64,000 nt of DNA from JAPOUP01 sp965221405 (lineage in GTDB: Bacteria > Pseudomonadota > Alphaproteobacteria > Rhodobacterales > Rhodobacteraceae): positions 1 to 64,000 of the forward strand of contig CBDCSE010000003.1 in NCBI GenBank assembly GCA_965221405.1. The letters are read 5' to 3'. Every line of letters begins with the position of its first letter. Position 1 is the stretch's first letter. Under the pieces are notes generated by a model. It was given only the letters and a program-made list of their open reading frames with translations. It was not told the DNA's origin and searched no databases. The translations under genes and the position numbers were made by a program. Shown here piece after piece: positions 45,157-53,629 of the stretch.

Positions 45157-45554
45157 ACCTGAGTTGACCGTATGGACGGTTCCGTGGGCCCAGTCAAGTG
45201 CGGAATTACATCAGGGTGTAGCACAGATTTTTCAGGCATGCCCGTTCTGTTCCGTTTTCGCGTCCCGCTGAGTTGTTAAGATGGCCATCTCCGGTTGATT
45301 CCGGCCAGTGCGGACCGGTCAGATGATTCGACTCAAAGCAACATGATCAGCCCGGCGATTGTACGCCGGAATAAGAAGATCGGGGCTGATAAAGTCCTTG
45401 AGTAAATTTCCGGTGTTGCCTACCGCCCTCTCAATGTTGTTAAACAAGCACTTCGGCTTTCTTGATCTTCAGCAATTACGGTGGGTGTCAGCACAAGCGG
45501 GGGATAAGAAAAGCCGTCAATATGCGCAAAAAAACATGCCTCTTCTTTGTCGCA
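45157..45554. other. AT-rich intergenic stretch beyond the tRNA
   Basis: About 400 bases, noticeably more AT-rich than the genome average. An ORF of 78 codons at 45359-45595 has no recognisable family and runs into the MITE-like element. I do not support it as a gene. Confidence 0.4.
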
Positions 45555-45843
45555 GGGTGTGGTTCTCGTATGGCGCACTGATGTTTCTGCAATAGTCCGA
45601 AATAAAACGGCATTCTGCTGGCCGGATCGGGAGATTGCCCCCGATCCGGCCGATTCCGCGAAAATCCGGGGCGTAGGCCGCGGCTTTTCCGCGCCCGCCG
45701 CCTTTCCCGGGCCTGAGCCGCCACGACGACCGGAAGCCGCAATCCGCCAACGACAACCGGCCGATGGCGCACCTCCCGCTCGCCGCGTGATTCGCGAACG
45801 GAACGCCAGGGGATCGAAAGGGAACCATACGAGAATCGCACCC
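45555..45843. mobile_element. MITE-like non-autonomous element
   Basis: A 289-base segment bounded by 19-base terminal inverted repeats: GGGTGTGGTTCTCGTATGG at 45555-45573 and its inverse at 45825-45843, with 17 of 19 bases matching. It is flanked by TTGTCGCA (45547-45554) and TTGTCGTA (45844-45851), a likely 8-base target duplication with one mismatch. It has no transposase. Inside is a 12-base-pair hairpin (45620-45631 with 45640-45651). The parent element is not in the window. Confidence 0.65.
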
Positions 45844-46055
45844 TTGTCGTATGACCAACATTGCGCACGCCTCTCAGATAGCCATACTCCAATATCTCGG
45901 ATCAGCCCGGTGGCTCGGGTCGGCGGATGAGGATTCCGAGGACGATGATCAGCACGGCGGTGCCCGGGCACCGTGCCGATGGGGATCCGGAACCGGCGAC
46001 CGGACGGGCCGCGAACGCCGGCGCCGGAACCTGCCGTGCCCGTCAACATCAGGCC

Positions 46056-46725
46056 ATGGACATGGAAGTACTGCCCCATCTGAGCGAGACCCGCGAGGGA
46101 CCGCTTCCTGCGCGGATCATGGACCGGATCGCGTCGCACGCCGCCCTGCCCGACGGCTGTCACGTCCTGCACGCGGAACGGCTCCGGCGCCAGAGGGAGT
46201 GCGTTGCCGCCCGGGCGCGCGGGTGCGAGGAGCGCCGCCTGGTTAGGCTGGCCCGCAGGGCCGGCTATTTCCGGGCCCGGATGGGGAACGGGGAGATTCT
46301 GGCCATCTCGGGATACGCTCATGGACGCGCCGAGGCGGCCGTCCGCGCTGGCCCTCCTCGAGACGCGCCGCGTTGTTCTCCGGGCGCCGCGCCAGGGACG
46401 CCCGGCGCAAGGCGCTGCTCGACGGCTTCATCGTCGCCCAGTGCCGGTGCAGGCCAGAGGTCCACGCCGCCCTGGCGCCCGACATCCGGGAGTTCCTGCG
46501 GTCGCATCCCAGCGCGTGGAACGTTGCGGCCCTGTCCGGGTTCCTCGCCGATCCCGGGCACGGGGATGTCGTCGCAACGTCCGCGGACGCACGGAAGGCG
46601 GCGGGGAGCGCACGCACCGGCTGATCCTCCTCGGCGTCTGGGTGCTGGCCTGGCGGGAGGAACCCAGGGAGCTGCGCGACCTCGTCGCGGCGGAGCTCTG
46701 TCCTCCGTCTGTAGGAAAGTGTTTG
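46056..46725 (+). pseudogene. Frameshifted gene remnant of unknown family
   Basis: Coding-like sequence can be followed across three frames. It begins MDMEVLPHLSETREG at 46056, running through LRRQRECVAARARG and GYFRARMGNGEILAI. It continues about 46373 in another frame as ALLDGFIVAQCRCRPEVHAAL, DIREFLRSHPSAWNVAALSGFLADPGHGD, then LGVWVLAWREEPRELRDLVAAEL in a third. I recognise no family. Composition and continuity suggest a dead gene, not noise, but the evidence is soft. Confidence 0.3.
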
Positions 46726-46812
46726 ATATTCCTACATATATCGTGGATAACGGCTCCATGCAACCAAATATGGTGAGATATCCGGGCTAGGACGGCCGGC
46801 AGGACTCCTGAC

Positions 46813-46947
46813 CGGCCCTTCTTCCTGTCCGCCGATCAGCGGGATCTGGTGAAGAAGAGGATCCGGAACGGCGAGACGATCTCTTCGGTCGCTCGACAGT
46901 TCGGGACAAGTGGACAGACCATTCCGCGCGTCAGGGATCGGCTCTGG
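46813..46947 (+). pseudogene. C-terminal HTH relic of a serine recombinase
   Basis: The frame reads RPFFLSADQRDLVKKRIRNGETISSVARQFGTSGQTIPRVRD, matching the helix-turn-helix tail of DNA invertases and resolvases (RP..L..EQ...V..RI..GE..S.VAREFGTSRQTI.RVRD). The catalytic serine domain is missing. One of several mobile-element fragments in 45.2-48.3 kb. Confidence 0.6.
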
Positions 46948-47101
46948 GGAATTTCGCTTCACGTACCTCTTTGTTGGGATAGGCCCAAAATCGTGTGGCC
47001 TGTATGCGAACGGCACGCCGCTTGGCCAGCGGATGAGGATCCCGAGTGTGCGCTCCAGTTCGCAGGTTGATTGAGTGACCGGAACAAGCTAGGATCGAAA
47101 A

Positions 47102-47389
47102 ATGAGCGAGGAACGTGACAACGCACTGGTGATAGCCAGGTTGGAAGGCGAGATGAAGGCAATCCGCGCGGAGAACGAAGCAATGGAAACTCGAATTGAT
47201 GCCAAGCTGACGGCGCTCGGCAGCGCTATGGATAAACAACAGGCGACGCTCCTCGCGGAGATAGCCAAACGCGACAAAGACAGTCAACGCTGGACCATCG
47301 GCTTCGGTATTGCCCAGATTGCCATCACCATTGCCGCAATCGGTGGCGGCGTTGCCATCCTCGGTCTTCTGATCAGCTTGCCAGGCTGA
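47102..47389 (+). CDS. Small coiled-coil protein with C-terminal membrane anchor
   Basis: A 95-residue protein. Residues 5-60 form a charged coiled coil (ARLEGEMKAIRAENEAMETRIDAKL) and 65-92 a single transmembrane helix (IGFGIAQIAITIAAIGGGVAILGLLISL). Similar short proteins occur widely in Alphaproteobacteria and near phage or mobile genes, without an established role. There is no convincing ribosome site. It lies among transposon fragments. Confidence 0.5.
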   Translation: MSEERDNALVIARLEGEMKAIRAENEAMETRIDAKLTALGSAMDKQQATLLAEIAKRDKDSQRWTIGFGIAQIAITIAAIGGGVAILGLLISLPG

Positions 47390-47531
47390 GGACCCTTCAA
47401 GACCGCGTAAAGACGAGTCTATCCCGACAAAGGTGCGTGAAGCAACATTCCTCAGAGCCGATACCTGACGCGCGGAATGGCCCATCGGAAGGTTTGTACG
47501 TAGAACCACGCCGGGGAAATATGAACGCTGG

Positions 47532-47640
47532 CTACCGCGTGGCGTTTCCGAGTGCTTTATAGGCTGTTGATCTGCCTATGCCGAGATGTCTTGCGGCCCG
47601 AGACGGATTTTCCGGCGCTGGCGAGGTCCTGGAGGGCTGA
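47532..47640 (-). pseudogene. 3' end of a Tn-type resolvase gene
   Basis: The minus strand reads NPSRAARHLGIGRSTAYKALGNATR and a stop at 47532, matching the DNA-binding tail of Tn3-family resolvases. It abuts the Tn3 transposase fragment on the opposite strand, so the two are probably remains of one transposon. Confidence 0.55.
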
Positions 47641-48003
47641 GACGTTTGCTCCGCGCCTGCGCGACTTTCCCGATCGGCGACTGGCGCGCCTTGGCAGTCC
47701 GAAAGCCTGGCCCACCCTGTCTCCGTCCATCGGAAAGCAGATCAACGGAGAGGTGATCCGGCAGCATTGGGGCGATGTCATGCGGCTCGCGGGCAGCATT
47801 CGCGACAGGTCTCTGAAACCGTCCGGAATCCTGCGCAAGCCTGGGGCGTGCCGTCAACAGAACCGACTGTACCTCGCCCTGGGTGAAATCGGTCGGATCG
47901 AACGCACGCTCTTCATGCCCGACTGGATCGAGAACGCTGCCCTGCTCATGGAATGCCACGCCGGCCTCAACAGGGGCGCTGCGCGCCATTCGCTGGCCCG
48001 TGC
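47641..48003 (+). pseudogene. Tn3-family transposase fragment
   Basis: About 120 residues of the C-terminal DDE domain region of a Tn3 TnpA are readable in one frame: TFAPRLRDFPDRRLARLGSP, then PSIGKQINGEVIRQHWGDVMRLAGSIRD, LRKPGACRQQNRLYLALGEIGRIERTLFMPDWIE and AGLNRGAARHSLARA. Both ends are cut: the left end abuts a resolvase remnant and the right end runs into a CD-NTase gene stump. Conserved spacing in QN-LALRE-GRIERTLF and LNKGEARNALARA supports the family. Confidence 0.8.
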
Positions 48004-48226
48004 CGAGCGCGCCAGATCCGTGCAGGTAAATATGGAGGGACGCAAGCATTGGATCGCTTGATCCGGCCAACCAGTCCGCAACCGCTTCGTAGCCGGTTCG
48101 GGCCTTCTCGATCTGGGCCTGGGTCCATTCCAGCTTCTGGCAGATCTCCTCGAGTATCGTGAAGACCTGCGCCCGCCGCTGAATGGCGGTCTCGGTAAAG
48201 GGGGGGGGCGAGAAGAGCTGGTTCAT
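47999..48226 (-). pseudogene. 5' stump of a CD-NTase (CBASS-type nucleotidyltransferase) gene
   Basis: From ATG 48226 the minus strand encodes about 75 residues: MNQLFSPPPFTE, RRAQVFTILEEICQKLEW, then YEAVADWLAGSSDPMLASL and IYLHGSGALGT. This matches the N-terminus of cGAS/DncV-like nucleotidyltransferases, ending right after the conserved GS motif. The catalytic DxD and everything downstream are replaced by the Tn3 fragment. An active enzyme would make the cyclic nucleotide that triggers CBASS phage defence; this one cannot. Confidence 0.65.
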
Positions 48227-48324
48227 GCCGCGTTCCATTCGAGTTGATGCACGGGCACAAACGGCATTGCGGAGAAAACGGAAGTTCACTACCCTCTCGG
48301 GCACTTTCCCGTGCAAGGAGGAGG

Positions 48325-49410
48325 ATGGTGGGAAACCGGGATTACAGCCTGCTGGGACCAGACGGGCGGCACGCCGTCAGAATCGGACTTGCCGCGGCTG
48401 ACTGGTATCACACTGATATTCCGAGAGCGGATATGAAATCGCTGATGAGGCGCCGCGACGGCCCGGCCCTCCGGGACTCCGTGATATACTACGGAGCCAT
48501 GATTTTGCTGGCGGGTGCCGGAATCGCCATCTGGCCGTCCTGGTGGTCGCTCCCGATCTGGATCGCCTACAGCGTTCTGTATTCTTCCGGCGCCGACAGC
48601 CGCTGGCATGAAGCCGGACATGGAACCGCGTTCAGAACCGGTTGGATGAACGGCGTGGTCTATCACATCGCGTGCTTTATGCTGCTCCGGAACCCGACTT
48701 TGTGGCGGTGGTCGCATGCGCGTCACCATACCGACACGATCATTGTCGGGCGTGACCCGGAAATTGTCACGATGCGTCCGCCGGTGATATTCAGGGCACT
48801 GCTTCTGTTTTTCGGTTCGCACCAGCGCGACGGCTTCGTCGCGATGCTCCGCCACGCGGCAACAGGACTCCATGACGAGGAAAAGGATTATGTGCCTGAA
48901 TCGGAATGGGGCAAAGCGACCTCAGTTGCGAGAATATGGATTTCGGTATTCGCCGTGACGCTCGGGACCGCGCTCTGGACGGGATCGATCCTGCCGTTCA
49001 TGGTGGTGGGTTTCGGACCGGCCCTGCTTGGGTCATGGCACTTCGCCCTGACCGGGCTCCTGCAGCATACGGGTATGGCGGACAATGTGATTGACCATCG
49101 GTTGAATACACGCACGGTCTACCTGAATCCGATCAGCCGGTTCATCTACTGGAATATGAACTACCATGTCGAACATCATATGTTTCCGATGGTGCCTTAC
49201 CACGCGTTACCGAAGCTACATCAGATGATCAGGCACGACCTGCCCGAGCCGAATTCCGGCCTGATGGAAGGTATGGGAGAGGTTATCTCCGCTCTGCGCA
49301 GGCAGTTGACGGACCCCGAATACCGAATCGAGAAGGCGTTGCCGAAAACCGCCCGGCCTTACCGCATGGACCTGCATGACATCGCGCTTGATACGCCCAC
49401 CGCCGGATAA
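48325..49410 (+). CDS. Fatty-acid-desaturase-family di-iron membrane enzyme
   Basis: A 361-residue integral membrane protein with the three histidine boxes of the desaturase/hydroxylase superfamily: HEAGHGT (about 96), HARHHT (about 131) and HVEHH (about 269). These bind a di-iron centre. It could be a true acyl desaturase or a MocD-like oxygenase acting on another substrate. ATG 48325, with AGGAGGAGG directly upstream, or the next GTG at 48328, which has better spacing, is the start. It is 20 bases upstream of an aldo/keto reductase gene, so a shared pathway is likely. Confidence 0.82.
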   Translation: MVGNRDYSLLGPDGRHAVRIGLAAADWYHTDIPRADMKSLMRRRDGPALRDSVIYYGAMILLAGAGIAIWPSWWSLPIWIAYSVLYSSGADSRWHEAGHGTAFRTGWMNGVVYHIACFMLLRNPTLWRWSHARHHTDTIIVGRDPEIVTMRPPVIFRALLLFFGSHQRDGFVAMLRHAATGLHDEEKDYVPESEWGKATSVARIWISVFAVTLGTALWTGSILPFMVVGFGPALLGSWHFALTGLLQHTGMADNVIDHRLNTRTVYLNPISRFIYWNMNYHVEHHMFPMVPYHALPKLHQMIRHDLPEPNSGLMEGMGEVISALRRQLTDPEYRIEKALPKTARPYRMDLHDIALDTPTAG

Positions 49411-49430
49411 CGCCTGAACAGGAGCGGGAG

Positions 49431-50399
49431 ATGAAATTGCGGAAAACATCATTGCGGGACACCGGAGTCGAGATCACCGAGCTTTCTTTCGGAACATCCG
49501 GTTTGGGCGACATGCCCGATACCTATGGATACTCGGTGGATGAGACGCGTGCCCGGGCGACCATTCACGAGATCCTTGACGGTCCGGCCAACGTCATCGA
49601 CTCGTCGCGCAACTATGGCTTCGGGCGGGCGGAGGAACGCATCGGGAGTGTCATCCGCGAAAGAGGTGGCCTCCCCGACGGGTTCGTCATCTCGACCAAA
49701 CTTGACCGTGACATGGATACCCTTCGTTTCGATGCCGACCGGGCCCGGGAATCCCTGGAGGAGAGCCTGGAAGCCCTTTCGGTGGACCGCGTCCAGTTAT
49801 TGCATCTCCACGATCCCGAACACGCCCGGGATCTGGGAGAGATCACCCGACCGGGCGGAGCGATCAGTGAACTCTTCAGGATGAAAGAGGAGGGGCTGGC
49901 ACAGGCGGTGGGTCTGGCCATGGGCCGGATCGACATAATGCTTCCGATTCTACGGGATTGGCCATTTGATGCCCTGATCAGTCACAACCGGTATACCCTC
50001 CTGAACCGCAGCGCGGATGCGGTGTTCGATCTCGCCCGGAAAGATGGGATCGCGGTCATAAATGCCGCGCCGTTCGCAAGTGGTGTGTTGGCCAAGGGCA
50101 CGACGGAATCCCGGCTTCTCAACTACCGGCAGGCCAGCGATGAGGAACTTGTGCCTGTACGGGCACTCGAGGCCGTCTGTGCCGAGCATGGCGTACCGCT
50201 TGCCGCGGCTGCGCTCCAGTTCTCCATGCGCGACCCGCGAATTGCGTCGACTTTGCTGGGTGTTACGCGCCCGGAGCGCGTGGGCGAAGCCTTAAGCCTT
50301 GCTGAAACACCTGTTCCTGATGCCGCATGGACGGCGCTGATGTCACTGAAATACGAGACGGATGATCCGGAAAGGAATCGACGGTACAGACCGGGCTGA
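49431..50399 (+). CDS. Aldo/keto reductase (D-threo-aldose/L-fucose dehydrogenase type)
   Basis: A 322-residue (beta/alpha)8 NAD(P)-dependent reductase. The catalytic tetrad can be matched to Asp and Tyr in NVIDSSRNYGFGRAEERIG, Lys in VISTKLDRD and His in LLHLHDPEH. The sequence resembles the group that oxidises L-fucose or D-arabinose to lactones. An L-fuconolactonase-like gene lies 766 bases downstream, which fits such a pathway. CAGGAGCGGGAG precedes the ATG. Confidence 0.88.
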   Translation: MKLRKTSLRDTGVEITELSFGTSGLGDMPDTYGYSVDETRARATIHEILDGPANVIDSSRNYGFGRAEERIGSVIRERGGLPDGFVISTKLDRDMDTLRFDADRARESLEESLEALSVDRVQLLHLHDPEHARDLGEITRPGGAISELFRMKEEGLAQAVGLAMGRIDIMLPILRDWPFDALISHNRYTLLNRSADAVFDLARKDGIAVINAAPFASGVLAKGTTESRLLNYRQASDEELVPVRALEAVCAEHGVPLAAAALQFSMRDPRIASTLLGVTRPERVGEALSLAETPVPDAAWTALMSLKYETDDPERNRRYRPG

Positions 50400-51165
50400 C
50401 CGCTGTCCGCGGCGCCCGCCTTCCAGGTCGTCCGGCTCCGGGAGTTTGAGCGGGAATATCGTATGGCGCTGTGCGGATCCGCTGTGTTCGTGTAGGGCTC
50501 CTTTCACGGTGCGTGGTCACAATGTCAAGGAACTCCGGTTCATTGGCGCACTTGATCAAAGGAGTCCCGCAGGGAGCCGGGAACATTGGTTCATGCATCG
50601 GTTTTCGGGACCGTTTCGGCACGGGACGAAGTGTGTAAGCGGGTTCCGGGGCTGGATCTGACGTCGTGATCCAGACCGTCTGTGGCGTGGGTCTCCGGGT
50701 ATATCGAGTTCGGAAGGTCGGTATTGCCGCCGTTTTGTGACCGCAGTTCCGATGTGATCTTCGAGAACGGCTACGATCGCGTGATCTCGTTAGGTCCGCT
50801 GTCCGTATTGCGCGTCGTGAATTGCCGCGGACCGCGATTTGATCGGCGCCCATTCCGTCGGGATACGCCGGGTTGCGCTGTGCGCGGGCCCTATCTTGGG
50901 GCACAGTGCCGGTCGGGATGCCGGCTTGTGGTTCGGCATGTGTGATGGCTTTCGGGTACCGCGCCTCCCAGATGCGGTATCCTCGGGCAGGATTGATCAG
51001 CTTCCCCGGCGCTTTGCGCGACCGGGGCCGGACATCATATGCGATATGAAGGCGTGCGGAGACCGGTATCATTCGTCCTATGCTTCGGTCATGGGTTCTG
51101 CGATACCGTGAAAATACCTGAATGGACCGATCCGCGTTCACGGGAATCACCAATACGGGGCATTC
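50400..51165. other. 766-base region without a recognised gene
   Basis: I find no family resemblance in any frame. The lactonase promoter presumably lies near the right end. Possible decayed coding (for example around 50515-50640) is too weak to name. Confidence 0.4.
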
Positions 51166-52368
51166 ATGAAGGAAATCGCGTTTTCACTTGAGCTTGGAGA
51201 CCATCCGGACGGTATCCGAAAATTCCCGGACGGGAACGGGAGCGATGGGCCGGAGGCCATACGGGATATCGCCGCCGCTGGCGTGATCTCGCAGAACGTG
51301 TATCTGGACGGGAGCCGATTGTTCATGGTTTTGCGGGTCGAGGACGACTTTGACCGTCAGGCGGATCTACGAACTTGCCTTGTCCGCTATCTGGAAAAAA
51401 TTCCGCAGGCAAAGGGCCAGGCCGCTCCGATAACCGGGGAGGGCGATCGGTGGGAGCCGCTGGAACGGATTTACGACCTGAACGCGACTTTACGGGAAGT
51501 CGGTGGTGACCCGAGGCCGTTGCGGACGCCCGGGCCGGTCCTTGACACACACCAGCACTTCTGGAGGATTGATCGGGGTGATTACTCCTGGCTGTCGCCT
51601 GATCTGGGCATCCTTTACCGTGACTACCTTCCCGATGATCTGGCCCCGCTCCTGCGACAGGCGGGCGTGACCGGAACGATCCTGGTGCAGGCGGCGGATA
51701 CCGAAGCCGAAACGGATTTCCTGCTCGACCTCGCCGACCGCTGCGACTTCGTTGTGGGTGTCTGTGGCTGGCTGGATATGGACTGCGATGGATTTTCCGC
51801 CCGTCTGGACCGTTACAGGAGGAATCCACGCTTCCTCGCCTTTCGGCCGATGCTTCAGGATCTCGAAGAGGACGACTGGATCCTCAAACCGCGCGTTCTC
51901 GGGAACCTTGCCTACGTCGCCAGTGTCGGTATGCGGTTCGAGTTTCTGACCAGGCCGCCGCAGCTTCCGTATGCGGTGGAGGCGATAAGGCGCACGCCGG
52001 GGCTACGGGCTGTGATGAACCACATGTCGAAGCCATTCATCGCCGAGGGGACGCTGGAGCCTTGGGCCAGCCAGATCGCCGAGCTTGGTGCCTTTCCCGA
52101 TGTATACTGTAAGATATCCGGAATGGTGACCGAGGCCGATCACGGGAAATGGGGGCCGGAAGACCTCCGCCCCTACATTGCCCATATCCTCGAGGTGTTC
52201 GGACAGGACCGGGTGATGTTCGGATCGGACTGGCCTGTCTCACTACTGGCGGCGACAGGTTACGGCGATGTGATGAATGCGCTGCGCACTGTTGTCGGGC
52301 CGTTACTGGACATAGACGGACACCGCAAACTGTTCCACGATAATGGCGCTAGATTCTATGATATCTGA
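51166..52368 (+). CDS. Fusion: RhaM-like mutarotase domain plus fuconolactonase-type amidohydrolase
   Basis: A 400-residue two-domain protein. Residues 1-110 resemble L-rhamnose/L-fucose mutarotase (RhaM, PF05336): IAFSLELGDHPD, EAIRDIAAAGVISQNVYLDGSRLFMVLRVEDDFD and WEPLERIYDL. Residues 123-400 are an Amidohydro_2 L-fuconolactonase: VLDTHQHFWRIDRGDYSWL, VLVQAADTE-like ILVQAADTEAE, AVMNHMSKPFI and MFGSDWPVSLLA. A mutarotase interconverts sugar anomers and the lactonase opens the oxidised sugar lactone, so fusion makes metabolic sense. In the mutarotase part, the usual YHxxVWPE motif is replaced by NGSDGPE, losing the active-site histidine and tryptophan. Confidence 0.85.
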   Translation: MKEIAFSLELGDHPDGIRKFPDGNGSDGPEAIRDIAAAGVISQNVYLDGSRLFMVLRVEDDFDRQADLRTCLVRYLEKIPQAKGQAAPITGEGDRWEPLERIYDLNATLREVGGDPRPLRTPGPVLDTHQHFWRIDRGDYSWLSPDLGILYRDYLPDDLAPLLRQAGVTGTILVQAADTEAETDFLLDLADRCDFVVGVCGWLDMDCDGFSARLDRYRRNPRFLAFRPMLQDLEEDDWILKPRVLGNLAYVASVGMRFEFLTRPPQLPYAVEAIRRTPGLRAVMNHMSKPFIAEGTLEPWASQIAELGAFPDVYCKISGMVTEADHGKWGPEDLRPYIAHILEVFGQDRVMFGSDWPVSLLAATGYGDVMNALRTVVGPLLDIDGHRKLFHDNGARFYDI

Positions 52369-52567
52369 TCGGCTGGAATGCCGGTCCATCTGGAGATCCC
52401 CTTTTCCACCGCGTGAAAGCCACATCAATGGCTCCCGGCCGCGCGGCAGGCGCCACGAAGATGCGCTGCAGACGCCAGAGATGGCACCGGTCGCTGACAC
52501 CGCAGGTTGTCGCCGCGGCTGAACCCATGGGTGCCGGTCCTCACCGGTGCGGTGCGGCGAACACGAT

Positions 52568-52597
52568 GAAAAAGGGTCGACCGGTAGGTCGACCCTT
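52568..52597 (-). terminator. Rho-independent terminator of the BI-1 gene
   Basis: AAGGGTCGACC (52572-52582) and GGTCGACCCTT (52587-52597) form a perfect 11-base-pair stem around GGTA. On the minus strand the stem runs straight into a T-run (five As at 52569-52573 on the plus strand), 28 bases after the BI-1 stop codon. Confidence 0.88.
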
Positions 52598-52625
52598 ACG
52601 CTTCACCGTTCTTTGCCTCCGCGTG

Positions 52626-53363
52626 TCACTCGCGATTGCCCAGGAACTGTAGCAGGAACATGAAGAGGTTGATGAAGTTGAGATACAGGCTTAGCGAACC
52701 CATGATCGCCGACTTTCCGAGCCACTCGTCATCCATCGCCTGGGCGTGGCCGATGTAATCGTTCTTGATCCGCTGCGTGTCATAGGCGGTCAGCCCGGCA
52801 AAGATCAGAACACCCAGCACCGACACCGCGAAGTCGAGGGCGGGGGAGCCAATGAACATGTTCACGATCGATGCGACGATCAGGCCGATAACACCCATGA
52901 TCAGGAAGGATCCCCAGGCGCTTATGTCTTTCTTCGTCGTGTAGCCCCAGAGCGACAAGCCAGCGAACGCGATCGACGTGACAAGGAAAGTCTGCGCGAT
53001 GGAGATGCCGGTGAAAGCCGCGAATATCCAGGCGATCGATAGCCCCATAGCCGCCGCGAACACGTAGAAGAACAGCTGTGCCGCAGCTGCCGAGAGGCGG
53101 CCGATCGCCGCTCCGAACGCGAACACCATGACAAGTGGCAGGAACATCACGACCCAGCCAAGCAGGTTCGGCGAGAGGGTTGCCGGATCCCGGAAAACCG
53201 ACAGCAGTGCGTCGCTCGTTCCAACCGCCCAAGCGACGCCGGCGGTAAGAAGAAGACCCACGGACATGGTTCCGTAGACTTTGTTCATATGGGCGCGCAG
53301 GCCCTCGTCGATCTCGGCGGCACGGACACCAACCGCCGCACGTGCCGCTTGATAGTTAGCCAT
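52626..53363 (-). CDS. Bax inhibitor-1/YccA family membrane protein
   Basis: A 245-residue protein with seven hydrophobic segments. MNKVYGTMSVGLLLTAGVAWAVG opens the BI-1 domain, and the C-terminal FAGLTAYDTQRIKNDYIG and LSLYLNFINLFMFLLQFLGNRE are hallmark motifs with the conserved acidic pore residues. BI-1 proteins act as pH-sensitive calcium leak channels in some bacteria. The ATG at 53363 has GGAGG upstream. A strong terminator follows. Confidence 0.94.
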   Translation of the reverse strand: MANYQAARAAVGVRAAEIDEGLRAHMNKVYGTMSVGLLLTAGVAWAVGTSDALLSVFRDPATLSPNLLGWVVMFLPLVMVFAFGAAIGRLSAAAAQLFFYVFAAAMGLSIAWIFAAFTGISIAQTFLVTSIAFAGLSLWGYTTKKDISAWGSFLIMGVIGLIVASIVNMFIGSPALDFAVSVLGVLIFAGLTAYDTQRIKNDYIGHAQAMDDEWLGKSAIMGSLSLYLNFINLFMFLLQFLGNRE

Positions 53364-53629
53364 TATTGCCTCCATGTGTGCCCCTCCGTGTGTCTCATCG
53401 AAGGGAGTGAAACCAGATTGCCAACTATATCGGGTATGGGTGGCGGGAATTCAAGTCCGGATTTGAAGCGGATCACGGCTAATGGTCCTTCGTGCGGTGG
53501 AAACCGGTTCGGCGACAGCCGGTCGGTCCTCTTTCACGCCCGGTTCGTAAAGGTGGCTCGTCGTTAGTGCCTTGACCGTCACGATACACGCCGTTAACGC
53601 CGGTCGGGTATCGCCGTGGATGGCAGCCA

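Noticed and set aside
45359..45595. A 78-codon plus-strand ORF beyond the tRNA
   Set aside because: It has no family resemblance and ends inside the MITE-like element, so it cannot be a conserved gene.
47552..48061. A 169-codon plus-strand frame as an intact gene
   Set aside because: Only the middle part is Tn3 transposase; the first 30 codons are antisense to a resolvase end and the last 20 are antisense to the CD-NTase stump.
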